Source: Glandiceps talaboti
Taxonomy: Eukaryota > Hemichordata > Enteropneusta > Spengelidae
Direction: 5' to 3'
Length of the DNA: 64,000 bases
Assembly (NCBI RefSeq): GCF_964340395.1
Contig: NC_135566.1
Coordinates: forward strand, 12,714,001 to 12,778,000
How positions within the stretch are numbered: position 1 is the first letter of the stretch; every line of letters starts with the position of its first letter. Position numbers and translations under genes: made by a program. The notes under the pieces were generated by a model. That model saw nothing but the letters and a program-made list of their open reading frames with translations, was not told the origin of the DNA and did no database searches. Shown here piece after piece: positions 24,801 to 35,076 of the stretch.

Positions 24801-25436
24801 AATAGGACGCTGAGTTTATTGTTTCGTTGGTCCAGTGATATTGGACGTTTGGCTGCGCATTTCTTGACCCGAAATGTACTACCATTTATTAAAACAGACT
24901 ATACACATTATATATATATACTTGGGGTATCGTTGTTGGACGAGTCTAGTGCTCTCAGATGTCACGATTGGACACGTTCACTGTGGTACGAGTGTATGGG
25001 ACAAGTTGGTTTTGGGACGAACTCGGAAGTGACCGCCACCCGCGTCCGAATGACAAATACTTTGTTTCCTTTACAATATCAATGTTCAAAACATTATAAT
25101 CATTTCATGGCTACTTAGAAATAATACGTCATCTTATATAAATATCTCTCCACGTATAATGCAATGGTGTTGTTGATTATTATTGTGATGATCGTTCAAA
25201 GCTGAAACATAGGTTAACTCATACACTCTACACGTGTAGGGTCAACGCTACATCGACAACTGACGCGCTATTTCGACACCGTGCCAAGCAACAGCCAACA
25301 CAAAAGCTACGCCTCAAAATATGTACGTTGTGCTCTTTTTAAATTTTACCTGTATTTTGCCTTTCTCGTGCCAGTGCAGATCATATTTCAACTGTCCTTT
25401 GTTTGATGAACGTAGAGCATCTATGGTAGAACTCAT
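13220..25436 (-). CDS. GLE1: GLE1 RNA export mediator, 687 aa, 16 exons
   Basis: Minus-strand exons in coding order are 25350-25436, 23830-24002, 23214-23322, 22246-22455, 21613-21677, 21310-21476, 20320-20433, 19633-19803, 19026-19141, 17761-17973, 17297-17487, 16260-16386, 15230-15334, 14545-14627, 13949-14012 and 13220-13288. All phases join (2064 nt with stop). GLE1 sits at the cytoplasmic face of the nuclear pore and, with inositol hexakisphosphate, activates the helicase DDX19/Dbp5 to release exported mRNPs; it also acts in translation. Residues 1-29 (exon 1, with ALRSSNKGQ) match the N-terminal segment that binds NUP155 in humans. Residues 30-120 are Ser-rich and ~125-305 are a charged coiled coil. 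Residues ~315-365 are Ala-rich. Residues ~370-687 are the conserved helical domain, with LLSGRPVEV, AFPIALVAVGVW, RRMTGICRLYAAI and PDVTATM. Length and exon number resemble human GLE1. Confidence 0.96.
13340..13870. repeat. minisatellite with 30-bp unit in GLE1 intron 15
   Basis: About 17 units alternate between a GGTTGAACA type and an AAGATTGAACA type, each with CTACA-CCCTGTAT. Because 30 is divisible by 3, both strands show long open frames with a His-Ile-Tyr-Thr-Pro-Val type repeat. They lie inside an intron and are not taken as genes. Confidence 0.9.
14245..15050. repeat. microsatellites (AAAC)n, (AATC)n and (CCAYCCAC)n
   Basis: (AAAC)n occupies about 14245-14285 in GLE1 intron 14. (AATC)n runs at 14772-14875 and a degenerate CCATCCAC tract at about 14918-15045, both in intron 13. 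GLE1 exon 14 (14545-14627) lies between the first two tracts. Short frames here are simple-sequence translations. Confidence 0.9.
15627..15840. repeat. (GTAT)n followed by (GT)n microsatellite
   Basis: About 32 copies of GTAT are followed by a long GT tract interrupted by GAGTGCA and TC. It lies in GLE1 intron 12 (15335-16259). Both strands read as Cys-Met-Tyr-Val or His-Thr repeats, which is an artefact of the unit. Confidence 0.95.
16417..16505. mobile_element. MITE family A, copy 1
   Basis: It begins AGTCTGTAAGGTATGCTGTG, passes through GGGGCGCCCTCACACATCG and ends near CGACACGCCGTATCTT, having lost the final terminal repeat. It is one of five copies of a roughly 100-bp family in the window. 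It lies in GLE1 intron 11, close to exon 12. Confidence 0.8.
17002..17191. repeat. inverted repeat with ~80-bp arms in GLE1 intron 11
   Basis: The arm 17002-17084 pairs with 17110-17191. Matching segments include GCAGTGTTCTCTGC and GGGGTATTTGCA, separated by a 25-bp loop around ACTCACTACTAGTACTC. In a transcript from either strand it would fold into a long hairpin. It is probably a foldback element. Confidence 0.8.
18138..18536. mobile_element. inverted-repeat element with ~130-bp arms in GLE1 intron 9
   Basis: The left arm (18138-18270) and right arm (18403-18536) share CTGCAATACAATTCTA, GGAGTCAAATGGAAC and CAATACAC-AATGTTTC blocks in opposite orientation, with about 130 bp between. It is non-coding and resembles a MITE. 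Confidence 0.75.
18545..18680. repeat. tandem repeat, unit about 57 bp, about 2.3 copies
   Basis: The phrase ATCTTATGAACCTGATGTGA followed by CTTC-ATGAATGTAGC-CACC-TAA is repeated with minor changes beside the inverted-repeat element in GLE1 intron 9. Confidence 0.7.
20085..20202. mobile_element. MITE family B, partial copy 2
   Basis: It shares GATTACAGGGTGATTATA and ends AACAGTTTTAGTTTATGTCT ATCTTAG with copy 1 at 10672-10908. The left half is missing. It lies in GLE1 intron 7. Confidence 0.7.
20460..20610. mobile_element. MITE-like element, fuller relative of 12090-12225
   Basis: The start ATGTTATATTCCCCAATATT is matched in reverse complement by AATATTGGAGGATAACAT at the end. The centre carries CACTATGAGTCACTAGACAA. 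It lies in GLE1 intron 6. Confidence 0.65.
21954..22040. mobile_element. MITE family A, copy 2 (both ends intact)
   Basis: It begins AGACTGTAAGATACATGGTG and ends GGCGTACCTTACAGACT, giving clear terminal inverted repeats over 87 bp. It is in the opposite orientation to copies 1, 3 and 5. It lies in GLE1 intron 4. Confidence 0.8.
22794..23154 (-). mobile_element. tRNA-derived SINE, near full length
   Basis: On the minus strand the head has an A-box-like stretch (GAATGGTTAGTGTG) and a B box (GGTTCGAGCCC, about 23090-23100). The body contains CTCCCCGGGGAGTTGAGG and AAAGCGCTTTGAGCACGG. The 3' end is (ATT)n. This head-body-tail layout is that of a Pol III-transcribed SINE moved by LINE machinery. 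A truncated relative lies at 3672-3840. It sits in GLE1 intron 3. Confidence 0.8.
23560..24100 (-). mobile_element. two LINE/SINE 3' ends sharing the same tail
   Basis: At about 23570-23612 and 24041-24094 the plus strand reads AATAAT followed by CTTTATTCGTCCAAATAAA and an AAATTTGT block. On the minus strand both are retroposon 3' ends terminating in ATT-type tails. They flank GLE1 exon 2 (23830-24002). The bodies are too short or diverged to classify. Confidence 0.5.
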
Positions 25437-27032
25437 CTTGAGAGCCGTCTGGTGGAATTGGGTCCCGAGCTCGTAGTTTTACTTTTACATGGGGGCAGCC
25501 ATTTTGAAGTTGGATGTCCTTCTAGAGTGCGCCACCAGTGGGCATTTTCTCTGTTGCCTTTGTTTTGGAAAGACGACGCATTGGAAACAACCGAACCAAT
25601 TCCAGAAAATCCGTTTTGTATTAAACTTTAGGTGCAAATAATCAGTTCAAATATTATGTGAGAATTTTCATGGTTGGCATTTTCATAATACCGTTATTTT
25701 TTCTACAATTCCATAATGTCACTGTCAAAAAGCACTCTACCAGACATTTGTTCTGTTATTTAAAGATAGGGTATGGTTTGGTTTGGCGAAACTGGTGAAA
25801 TGTGTGTGTATGTCATCAAACAGGATTAACTTTATAATACAAAGGCATCGATAAAGTTTGTAAAATCTGGTGGTCTAGGATTACCATGTTGTCATGATAA
25901 CCAAAGATAATATGTTGACACTAATGTATCAATGAACATGTTCCTCAATGTATCCCCCAAGGGTAGTATACGGTATCAGTAGCCAGCTCATGTAGGGGTG
26001 TCTGGCCCCATTTTTAGACCCTTTTGACCCAAAAACCAATACCCATTTCAGACCATTGCAGGTGTTAAAAAGATCAAATTTTAGACCAAAATATAATTCC
26101 CTTAGGAGGCAACATATTGGGGCAATTAATGGCACAAGTACCATTGAGTAAAGGACAATAGACCACATTCTAGACCAAGCAAAATAAAAAAATTATGCAG
26201 AGTGGACCCATTTGAGACTCTTCGGCTAGAAAAACAGACCCCATATTAGACCAAATGGCTAGAAAATGCACCCAAAGGGTAGCACATATACCGGTATGCA
26301 TAGTCAAATAAGGGGAGTAGTCTCACCCACCCACCCCACCCCCCCTCACCCCCAGAATGCATCATAACACATATAACTTGTTAATACACAGACTATATGA
26401 GAACAAAATTGTCTTATTGCAAATGAAAATTTTAATCCATGAACATAAACAATAATCAACTGTACATTGTGATCAACAAAAATATAAAACCGTTCTTTTC
26501 CACATGAAGAAACAAGAGCATGATGTGTTTTATTAGTGTCAACATTTACGTTATAACCAACGAAAATTAACCCAGATTGTTCTTCTTTCAAAAATCAAGT
26601 AAATATCATTTGGAAATAATATCCACATACATTGAAAGCTAATCAGAGGACATCATTATAGTATCTATTGCTATTCCTAGTTTCGAGAATTTCTGTTTCT
26701 AAATTTTTGAAAATTTTTGCTTAAAATTTTTACCAGTTGTTTCGTTGTTGGTGTTTCTACCTCCATGTATGTGTTATCATGGTGAGTTAGCCAAGAGTTC
26801 AAAGTTAGTATGCAAATATATTCAATTCATCATTTATGTGACATCTGACTTCCAAAGATATGTTTGGGTCAAAAAATCTGTGATGAGCATTTTCAAATAT
26901 TTTGGAAGTACATGTCATTACATCCATTTCTTGCCATAGTTCATATTAAATTTGCATCCATTTATAATATAATTTTCATAATTATGTCCATTGATAGCCA
27001 TATTTCATTTAAAAGTCCATTTCTCATAGATT

Positions 27033-27640
27033 ACATCCCATACATAGCTATGTCCATTTTTCGTTAGATTTCAAATACAATTGTGTCTATTTCTCATAAA
27101 TTACATCTCATACATAGCTATGTCCATTTCTGGTCAGATTTCATTTAAAAGTGTCTATTTCTCATAAATTACATCTCATACATAGCTATGTCCATTTCTC
27201 GTTAGATTTCAAATACAATTGTGTCTATTTCTCATAAATTACATCTCATACATAGCTATGTCCATTTCTCGTTAGATTTCAAATACAATTGTGTCTATTT
27301 CCCATAAATTACATCCCTTACATAGCTATGTCCATTTCTAGGTAGATTTCAAATACAATTGTGTCTATTTCCCATAAATTACATCCCTTACATAGCTATG
27401 ATCATTGTTTGATAGATTTCAAATACAATTGTGTCTATTTCTCATAAATTACATCTCATACATAGCTATGATCATTGTTTGATAGATTTCAAATACAATT
27501 GTGTCTATTTCTCATAAATTACATCTCATACATAGCTATGTCCATTTCTCGTTAGATTTCAAATACAATTGTGTCTATTTCTCATAAATTACATCCCTTA
27601 CATAGCTATGATCATTGTTTGATAGATTTCAAACATAATT
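27033..27640. repeat. 70-bp satellite, about 9 copies
   Basis: The phrase TACATAGCTATG recurs at almost exact 70-bp steps (near 27111, 27181, 27251, 27321, 27391, 27461, 27531 and 27601). Between them lie TTAGATTTCAAATACAATTG and CTCATAAATTACATC. Subtypes differ by TCCATTTCTCG versus ATCATTGTTTG. Diverged shorter units with TGTCCATT continue on both sides (about 26930-27840). Confidence 0.9.
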
Positions 27641-28451
27641 ACAAATCACATCCATTTTATTGTCAGAAAGATTTCAAACATGGGTATGTCCATTCTATTT
27701 CAGAGACATTTCAAACATAATGTCCATTCCATTTCAGAGACATTTCATACATGATTATGTCCATTCCATTTCAGAGAGATTTAATACATGATCAATAATA
27801 TTTATATCCATTTTCTATAAGATAAATTTCATATGTCCATTTCTTATAAGATTTGATCAAAGAGATGATAATCATAACTCCTTTTATAAAGTTACAACAA
27901 TTACCTTACAGCTGGGTTATACTAACAACCCATGAATAAACACTAGCGCTTGCAAGTACTAAGAAATAAATTTTATGCAAAAAGACATACAATGTAATTA
28001 GTGTTGGCAGCTTATCAAAGTATAAACACAGAGGGTACCACATGGGCCTGGCTCAATAACTCTGTTGATGCAATGTTTTTTTTTATGACTGTTTGTATAA
28101 CTTCCACGTCACAGATATAAAGCAATGTGTAAACCTACATGTGAAGCATGTGCTGTTGTTTACCAGCTGTGCTGTTGTCTTTACCCTAATTTTGTCCCTG
28201 GGCATTATAAGTCTTTCCTTAGACTCACCTTCATTAAAGCAAATGCACTGGTGGTTTTTCACAGGTTGTATTTGTCTACTTGCATGTATATGTCTATTTA
28301 CAATACATGTATATTTAAAGCTATATCGCCTCTTAACTATATGATGTACCAATAGCAAATAACAGTTATGTGCACTTTAGGAAGTAGAATAACAATGGCA
28401 GCATTCAACACAAAATGGACACATTATGACAGAAATGGTTTACTGGCAAAC

Positions 28452-28736
28452 TACGATAGACACAAACTAAAACCATTGTTGTTGAGTGTGGTAGATTACA
28501 TAGCAATGTCTTGGTAAAGTGAATATAATCATCCTGTATTCAAGATGGTGTAAATAGTGCAAATGAGTTTGAACGTGTGGCATTCCACTTGTGAGAAAAA
28601 ACTTGCACGGTTAAATTTGAGAAAAATTTGCTATCAGAAATGCCACCCTACCATGAGTGTACCGTAATTACATCAATGTCCATTGACAGCTTTATCAACA
28701 TGTTGAAATATCAGTTTTAGTTTGTGTCTGTCTTAG
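28452..28736. mobile_element. MITE family B, copy 3
   Basis: The left end ACGATAGACACAAACTAAAA is matched in reverse complement by CAGTTTTAGTTTGTGTCTGT CTTAG at the right end. The interior shows GTGTGGTAGATTACATAGCA as in other copies. It abuts another inverted-repeat element at 28735. Confidence 0.75.
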
Positions 28737-28866
28737 TCTCGGTTACCCAGACTCTCGCCTCTATGGGCTCTGCTTATGAGACCACTAGTCTCAGTTACCC
28801 AGACTCCCGCCGCTGGGGGCTCTGCTTATGAGACCTCCCCCAAACGAGAGTCTGGGTAACAGAGAC
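28735..28866. mobile_element. short inverted-repeat element with internal duplication
   Basis: The start AGTCTCGGTTACCCAGACTC is matched in reverse complement by GAGAGTCTGGGTAACAGAGA at the end. The left half is duplicated (GGGCTCTGCTTATGAGACC occurs twice). A related end, GAGAGTCTGGGTAACAGAC, occurs at about 52818-52837. Confidence 0.65.
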
Positions 28867-30150
28867 TACATCTGTGTTTGCTTCTGATAGTCAATCTTGA
28901 CACTATTGTATCTAGGTGAACCTATTAAACTGCTACCTAGATGTTTTATAAGATTAACCAAATCTATGAAAGATACATCAGGGTTGTTTGAATCACAGAA
29001 GGGTTACAGTCAAGGTGGATACAACTTAGCTAAAAAAAGAAGAAAACATTTATTCAGCCATCCCTTGATAAACTTTGTGAAGGTCTACATGTAGTAAGAG
29101 TTGGAGGTGAAAACCCTGTGAAGTTGGAAGAATATAAAAGACGTAAATCTTAAAGTTTCTTTGGAAGTCTCACATACTTTGCAGAGTAATATTAAGGTAT
29201 TAGATCAATAGCAAATTGGAAAAAAATTGAGTATTCAGTTCTTTCAAAATTTGAAATTTGCCCTTTGAGAAAATGACATCCCAGTACATTTAATCACAAA
29301 TGTGGAACCCCTAGCTTCACATATATTGATTGATGAATTTTAGTCAGCCTTTGCTTGCAGAATAAGTCTATAAAAGGGGGTCATTTCTACTCTCCAACCA
29401 AATCTAAACTCCCTAGCTTGACTGTTTTGTGTTCCAACTATAAGCGTTGTCAAGGTACTGACTTTAATATTCACATTGTACAAATACTGCAACATTTAAT
29501 AATTTAAGTTTTTCTTAATTAGTTTATGTTAATGTTAGGATTGCAAAGACTATACACAGTAATTTTAATCTCTGAAAACCTGAGAAAACTAGAATCTAAA
29601 CTCTATATCTTTATCCTCCCTCCTAAAAACTTGTCATCAAAATATAAAAACATCTATTCCTAATATAATTTTATAGCTTTGCTTTCTCTAATTATGCGTA
29701 TATCAAAACTATTGCATACATTATTAAGTCAAGTGCATTTTTCTTCTTTAAAAATTTATCTCGCAGGAACATCGTGTAGAAGTGGTTCACAGCAGATTCC
29801 AAAATGACTATTTGCTTTATTGTCTATTTTCGAAATCTATGTCTATTTCATAATTTTAATTTGTTTGCTAAAATTTCTGTCTGTGTTCAGCTAAGAAAAA
29901 TGTAAGTGACATAAGGGGCCTAAGTGCCAGTGTGCTGAAGATGAGTCGTGACACTGCCCCCTTATCTTAGTAGTAAATTTCAACCATTAAAAACAAGTCC
30001 AGTGTACTCATCAAAATGTTGAAAACTTTGTGCAAGGTGTAATTCCAATTAGACACAACAAAATGGCAAGTCAGACAAAAACTTATGTTTGGAAGATATT
30101 TCTCTGCCAGTCTTATCTGTTTGAATTGTTTACTTAGTCATTCATTAGAT

Positions 30151-30456
30151 TCTCTCACCAGTCCTTGGGAGCATCGCTATTAGCTCTTTTGTATGTACCA
30201 ATATCCACTGAATAATTGTACTAGAATATCCTTGTACTGTGGGGGGCCCTCATCAACTACATAGGGCTAATCATTTGCTGACATGTTACTGCGACTCCGT
30301 TTTCACTGCGATGCCCCTTTGGCATCACAGTAACACGTCAACAAATGATTAGCCCAATGTAGTCGATGACGGCCTACAGTACAATTATGCAGTAGATATT
30401 GGTACATACAAAACAACCCTTTTAGTGATGTGATGCTCCGAGGACTGTGAGAGAGT
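30151..30456. mobile_element. ~300-bp inverted-repeat element beside the phosphatase stop codon
   Basis: The two halves are reverse complements over about 140 bp each. Examples are GTACCAATATCCACTG against the reverse complement of CAGTAGATATTGGTAC, and GGGCTAATCATTTGCTGAC against the reverse complement of GTCAACAAATGATTAGCCC. It ends about 70 bp past the phosphatase stop on the minus strand. It probably lies in that gene's 3' UTR, where it would form a long hairpin. Confidence 0.8.
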
Positions 30457-30525
30457 CTATGTCATTCATATGCCTTGAGCAATCTGCCACACTTGAAATC
30501 CGCAGTACTTCTACAATCGATCTCA

Positions 30526-31353
30526 CTACCTTTGATCTGGTTCTCTATAAACAGAGTGAGCTTTCACTGTGAAGAACTTCTTTGAGTTATCCAAATCTAT
30601 CATAAGAGCTGTCAGACATCCACCATATACACATCCTGTGTCCAAACCCGTTGCATGCTCATGAAGCTGTAGTTTTCTCTTGGCATCATGCCCATAGTAT
30701 ACATGGAAAGGTCCTGGCCATAGTGAACCCCAAGGATGCCCCTCATTTCCAGAAGTTGTAGTCTGCCATCCTTTCCCTCCAAAATAATCTGAAAATACAA
30801 TATTCCTCATGGTTATCATATCAGGAGCTTGTTGCCTTGACAACGGTTTTCCAGGTACTAGTCCTGCATGAACTATAATCATTTTCTTGCTGTGTATTGT
30901 AATAGTGTATGGAAGTTCTGATAAGTAGTCCCAATCGCTTTGATTCAATTCAGCCGTCCATTTGTATTTTTTCGAAAGTTCATAACCTTCATTCTTTTGG
31001 GCTTTCATTTCACGTAACACAGCTTCGTCATGGTTTCCACGCACTGCGTATGCATTTCGCATTTTCTTCACAAAATCCAGCACCGTCTTATTTTTCGGTC
31101 CTTTGTTTATTAGGTCACCCACAAAAATAACGATAGCATCTTCTTCATGGGCTTGTGTCTGTTCTAGAATCTCCATCAGTTCGTCATAGCAACCGTGCAC
31201 GTCTCCAATCATGATGATTCTCTTCCCTTCCAGCGTTTCCTCATCAAACGTCACATGAGGACGTTTGGGTGTAGGTATATTAGACCTGGGAGTCAACTTG
31301 AACTCTGACTGTTTCACAAAGAGTGACACCAATGTTGTGACTAATGCAGCCAT
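30526..31353 (-). CDS. ApaH-like PPP-family phosphatase (ALPH), 275 aa, intronless coding region
   Basis: The protein carries all the metallophosphoesterase motifs in order: GDVHG (50-54), GDLINKGP (79-86), GNHD (106-109), HAGL (162-165), YGHDA (220-224) and GLDTGCVYGG (236-245). The pattern, including GNHD and the late DTGCVYGG, is that of bacterial-type ApaH/PrpE phosphatases (diadenosine tetraphosphatase relatives), known in eukaryotes as ALPH. Family members split nucleoside polyphosphates, and a trypanosome member removes mRNA caps; the animal substrate is unknown. Residues 1-14 are hydrophobic and could be a weak targeting signal. The start is the first ATG. A splice acceptor (CCCACAG) ends 11 bp upstream, suggesting a 5' UTR intron, so this is a eukaryotic gene and not bacterial contamination. 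Length and motif spacing look intact. Confidence 0.9.
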   Translation of the reverse strand: MAALVTTLVSLFVKQSEFKLTPRSNIPTPKRPHVTFDEETLEGKRIIMIGDVHGCYDELMEILEQTQAHEEDAIVIFVGDLINKGPKNKTVLDFVKKMRNAYAVRGNHDEAVLREMKAQKNEGYELSKKYKWTAELNQSDWDYLSELPYTITIHSKKMIIVHAGLVPGKPLSRQQAPDMITMRNIVFSDYFGGKGWQTTTSGNEGHPWGSLWPGPFHVYYGHDAKRKLQLHEHATGLDTGCVYGGCLTALMIDLDNSKKFFTVKAHSVYREPDQR

Positions 31354-31513
31354 TATTAGTCAATCTGTGGGATACAAGGGAAAAGAGTTTCCATTACTAC
31401 TAAGTCAAATGAAACTGAAATACACCTCTGTACAGTAAAATGTATGGTGAACTACAAACAACCATGACAGGCATATTGTGCCAATGAAGGTATATGGATG
31501 GTTCACTGAACTG

Positions 31514-31677
31514 CAGTGTGCCCTCTAAGCCAATCTGACGCGCCACTGATGCACACAATTTCAAGTGACGCACCAAAGTTCCCCTATCTCTTACTATGTG
31601 ATGACTCACAAGAAATGCCAGTTTTTATCATTTTGACTCACAACAACAAAATTTGGCTATCACTAGAGGGCACACTA
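31514..31677. mobile_element. hAT-like MITE, copy 2, with 8-bp target duplication
   Basis: It starts CAGTGTGCCCTCTAA and ends with the complement TAGAGGGCACACTA. It is flanked by CTGAACTG (31506-31513) and CTGAACTA (31678-31685), an 8-bp duplication with one difference. CAGTG ends and 8-bp duplications are hAT hallmarks. The interior matches 6010-6180 in reverse orientation. Confidence 0.8.
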
Positions 31678-32514
31678 CTGAACTACATTTGTACTGTTCT
31701 CCCTAGAACTTTATGGAATAGTAGATTTCATCTCTAAACTTAAAAAATGAATACTAAGATATGTCCTTTTGTTCTAAAAACTTTTCCATAACTCCATCAT
31801 TTTTTCTGATGAGAAAGCTCACATTCAAATTGAACAACAAATTCGCTCTTATCCTGGCCTTCATCTAGCAAATTCAAGTATTTCAATAGTCTCCTACTAG
31901 CACTTTTAAATGAAAAAAATCCTGCGAAGAACGCTGAACCAGTTTCAAGTACTAACTCCATACAATGACATGAGAGCGATTATTCAAATTATTAAATATA
32001 GAGTGAGAAAAAGAGCATTCAAAATAAATTACATATGTACATGTATACTATATGGACATCAATCAAGTCTTTCCTTCCTTAGATAATATGTAACCAGCAA
32101 TACAGCAACCATAAACATCGATGTGATTAAATTATGAATCATAAATAAACTTAACACATCACATATTAAATCAAATTCATATCCTTTTATTTATTAACAA
32201 ATCATAATCAAGATTTGAATAATTAATCATTAATTTGTAATAGAACCCAGCTGTCACAATCTGGTCATTAAAACTCAAAGTTTTATTAAAACATTTATGA
32301 TGTAACTTTATGTTTCATTTTCAAGGACAATAATGCTTTATTTTTTTACCTATTTCATTAAATATATGAGGTATATATAATGTTTCTGCTATCTTATACA
32401 ATAGACATTGAAGTAATTCTGTCTGCACTTACTGGTGGTTTGAATAGACACTAGTTTATATACATACCAGTAACTTAACTGAATTCTCAATTCAAAGGAG
32501 TTTCTTTTTTTTTA

Positions 32515-32950
32515 TCTGAAACATACACGATATGTCCAATGTTAGCCGAAACATACACAATATGTACAATGTTAGCTGAAACATACACATGATATGTACA
32601 ATGTTGACCGAAACATACACATGATATGTCCAATGTTAGCCGAAACATACACGATATGTCCAATGTTAGCCGAAACATACACATGATGTGTACAACTTTA
32701 ACCGAAACATACACATGATATGTACAATGTTAGCCTAAACATACATAATATGTACAATGTTAAACGAAACATACACATGATATGTACAATGTTAGCCGAA
32801 ACATACATAATATGTACAATGTTAACCGAAACATACACATGATATGTACAATGTTAGCCGAAACATACACAATATGTACAATGTTAACCGAAACATACAC
32901 ATGATATGTACAATGTTAGCCGAAACATACACATGATATGTACAATGTAT
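32515..32950. repeat. minisatellite with 32-bp unit
   Basis: About 14 units contain CGAAACATACACATGATATG followed by TACAATGTTAGC. Some units lack CACATGA or have TCCAATG. The minus-strand open frame across it is a repeat artefact. Confidence 0.9.
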
Positions 32951-34859
32951 ATATTGTTAGTCTAGAATCCACACAAATGGGGATTCAGAATTTTGATTTC
33001 CCATCGTGACGGGAGAAATAACAAATTTAAAACCCCATTTCACATGGATTCCAAGCTAGTACATTAGTAACACAGACCACAGACCACAGTACTGTGTTTA
33101 TCAGTTATCAGATGCCAGTTATCATTGGCAAATGGAATTAGGGTCAATAAAGAGATGTATTTCTGAAAAAAGTAAGCTAATCAAATAAAGTAATAAATGA
33201 AATGTACACATGTACTTAAACTGATTACATAAATTAAATGATATGCAAATTATATGTTTACTGCTATGTTCATATTATCATGTTTATGAGGACCTGAGTG
33301 TACTCTTGTCCATAATTTGGTTTTTATCTTCAGTGTTATTATGTGTGGTAACTGGTTTTATAAGAAATGTAGGAGTGTCTGGCTGTCAAGGTCATATAAT
33401 ATGTCTATTTCCTACTATTACTACGATATGTGTCAGATTTCTCTAAAATGTGATTCATATTCAATCTGATTAAAATCTAATGAAGTAGTAATACAACTAC
33501 ATTTACTTCATTATTTCCTTCAAATATTGTCATTTATTTTTATTTTTTCTTTATGAGAATTTATCACCTCTTCCTACATAACTCTCAGAATGACAAAATC
33601 AAAAAGATGTATTTCGAGATATATAATAATTTTATTTTTTTTAAATGTACTTGTTATAAATGTGTGGTTTTACATGAAATAACTCTGGCTATCCAGGCAG
33701 AATCAGTGATACCAATACGTCTTTTCCCTATTATGCAGAGTATAAGACTCTCTGCCAGTATACAGGCGAGCAGTCTTGTATTATTTAATGTACATACAAG
33801 TAATTCCTGACTGTTCTACCCATCAATCGACGACAACACAAAAAACATGTAGCAAATGTGTGCAATACTCTGAATTTTCAAGGTCTGCATCTTCAAATAC
33901 ACTCCTCTTCAATGTATGTCTTCATTTCTCACTATAAGAGTCTGTTAATTGCCACTTATAACTTATATGTAATGAACAAATTACTGTTACATATTATGTG
34001 TGTATGCCTTCTCATATGTTGCTCCACAACTGAGGAATTTTCGAACACTTGACATTTAAGAAGTGTTGTAGTTTGGACAATTTAAAACTGACTGACTATT
34101 TATCCAATCAGCATTACTGAGGGGAAATATTTGGCTGGTTTCAAATATGTTACAGATATGTCAGTGATGTACACATCCATAGCATGGATAAATAATTCAC
34201 AGTACATAACAGAAATACAGACAATGATCAACAATGGAGGTTAGATGTGTATCCATTTTGATTCCCCCACGGCTCCAACGGTTCATTCACGGGCACATTA
34301 CACGTATCATGCCATGCTACGAGTACGAGATCAGATCCCATGACTATCTCGGGTTCAATCATGGTTTTGACTTTTTTGTCCTTAATAATCTTACTCTTGG
34401 ACTCATGTCATACTTACACAACTGGTGTCGTTTGTGAAAAAAAAAAGTATCCTCCTTCGGAAGTATGTCTTGGAGATTTCGGACTAAGAAGACTATAGAA
34501 AATTGGTCCATCGAACATGCGTGGGACTCATACCTTCCATCGATACGAAGACATCAAATGCTCAGTCGATTTAGAATGGGGACATATAAGTGGGTCTACC
34601 TTTAACCTTTGACCTTCGAACGAGTGCAAAAAACCGCATAGTCTAGTGTACGCATGCGTCACAGCCAGCTGGCTGTAAGTGTAACACTTGTTAGTACATG
34701 TGCGATGTGTGTTGCTTGACTTAGACGCTAATTCGTACAACCACAGGTAAGAGTGTAATATATTTACTCTCACATACATTTACTTTATTTTATCCACCAA
34801 TGGTGGCATCTCCCCATATGCCTCCATGATCTACGTATTTCTACGTGCCAAACGTAAAT

Positions 34860-35076
34860 CTGTAATGTGTGTGGCAGATTAGACTTGTGTAGATTGTTTC
34901 GCCGGACCTTCGATTGTTTATGTTTGTCGTGATCGAACCGAGAGGTGAGCGAGATGGCGTCGCGTCGACAGCTGGACGGGAGAAGAGTGATTGAACATTT
35001 GAGCTATAAAACAGTTTATTTGTTGTCTTTCAAGTGTTAACATTTTTATAGTTGTTGTTTTTTCTAGATAATCAAA
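34860..35076 (+). promoter_or_regulatory. probable LRWD1 promoter, non-coding first exon and 5' UTR intron
   Basis: The segment is richer in CpG than its surroundings. A donor-like AGAG|GTGAGC occurs at 34944/34945 and an acceptor TTTTTTCTAG ends at 35067, 9 bp before the LRWD1 ATG. This fits an untranslated first exon ending at 34944. The transcription start cannot be placed from sequence. Confidence 0.4.

Larger units (their letters stand above)
25437..30525. other. intergenic spacer between GLE1 and the ApaH-like phosphatase
   Basis: No exon was recognised in 5 kb. It should hold the GLE1 promoter and 5' UTR just above 25436 (a locally CpG-richer stretch) and the phosphatase 3' UTR below 30525. 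It contains a 70-bp satellite (27033-27640), a family B MITE, a second inverted-repeat element beside it, and the inverted repeat at 30151-30456. The remainder is AT-rich with no recognised structure. Confidence 0.6.
31365..35076. other. intergenic spacer upstream of both ALPH and LRWD1
   Basis: The phosphatase and LRWD1 diverge from this 3.7-kb stretch, which should hold both promoters. No coding exon was recognised. It holds a hAT-like MITE (31514-31677), a 32-bp minisatellite (32515-32950), and a CpG-richer segment at about 34820-34990 that probably contains the LRWD1 transcription start. The rest is AT-rich. Confidence 0.6.
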
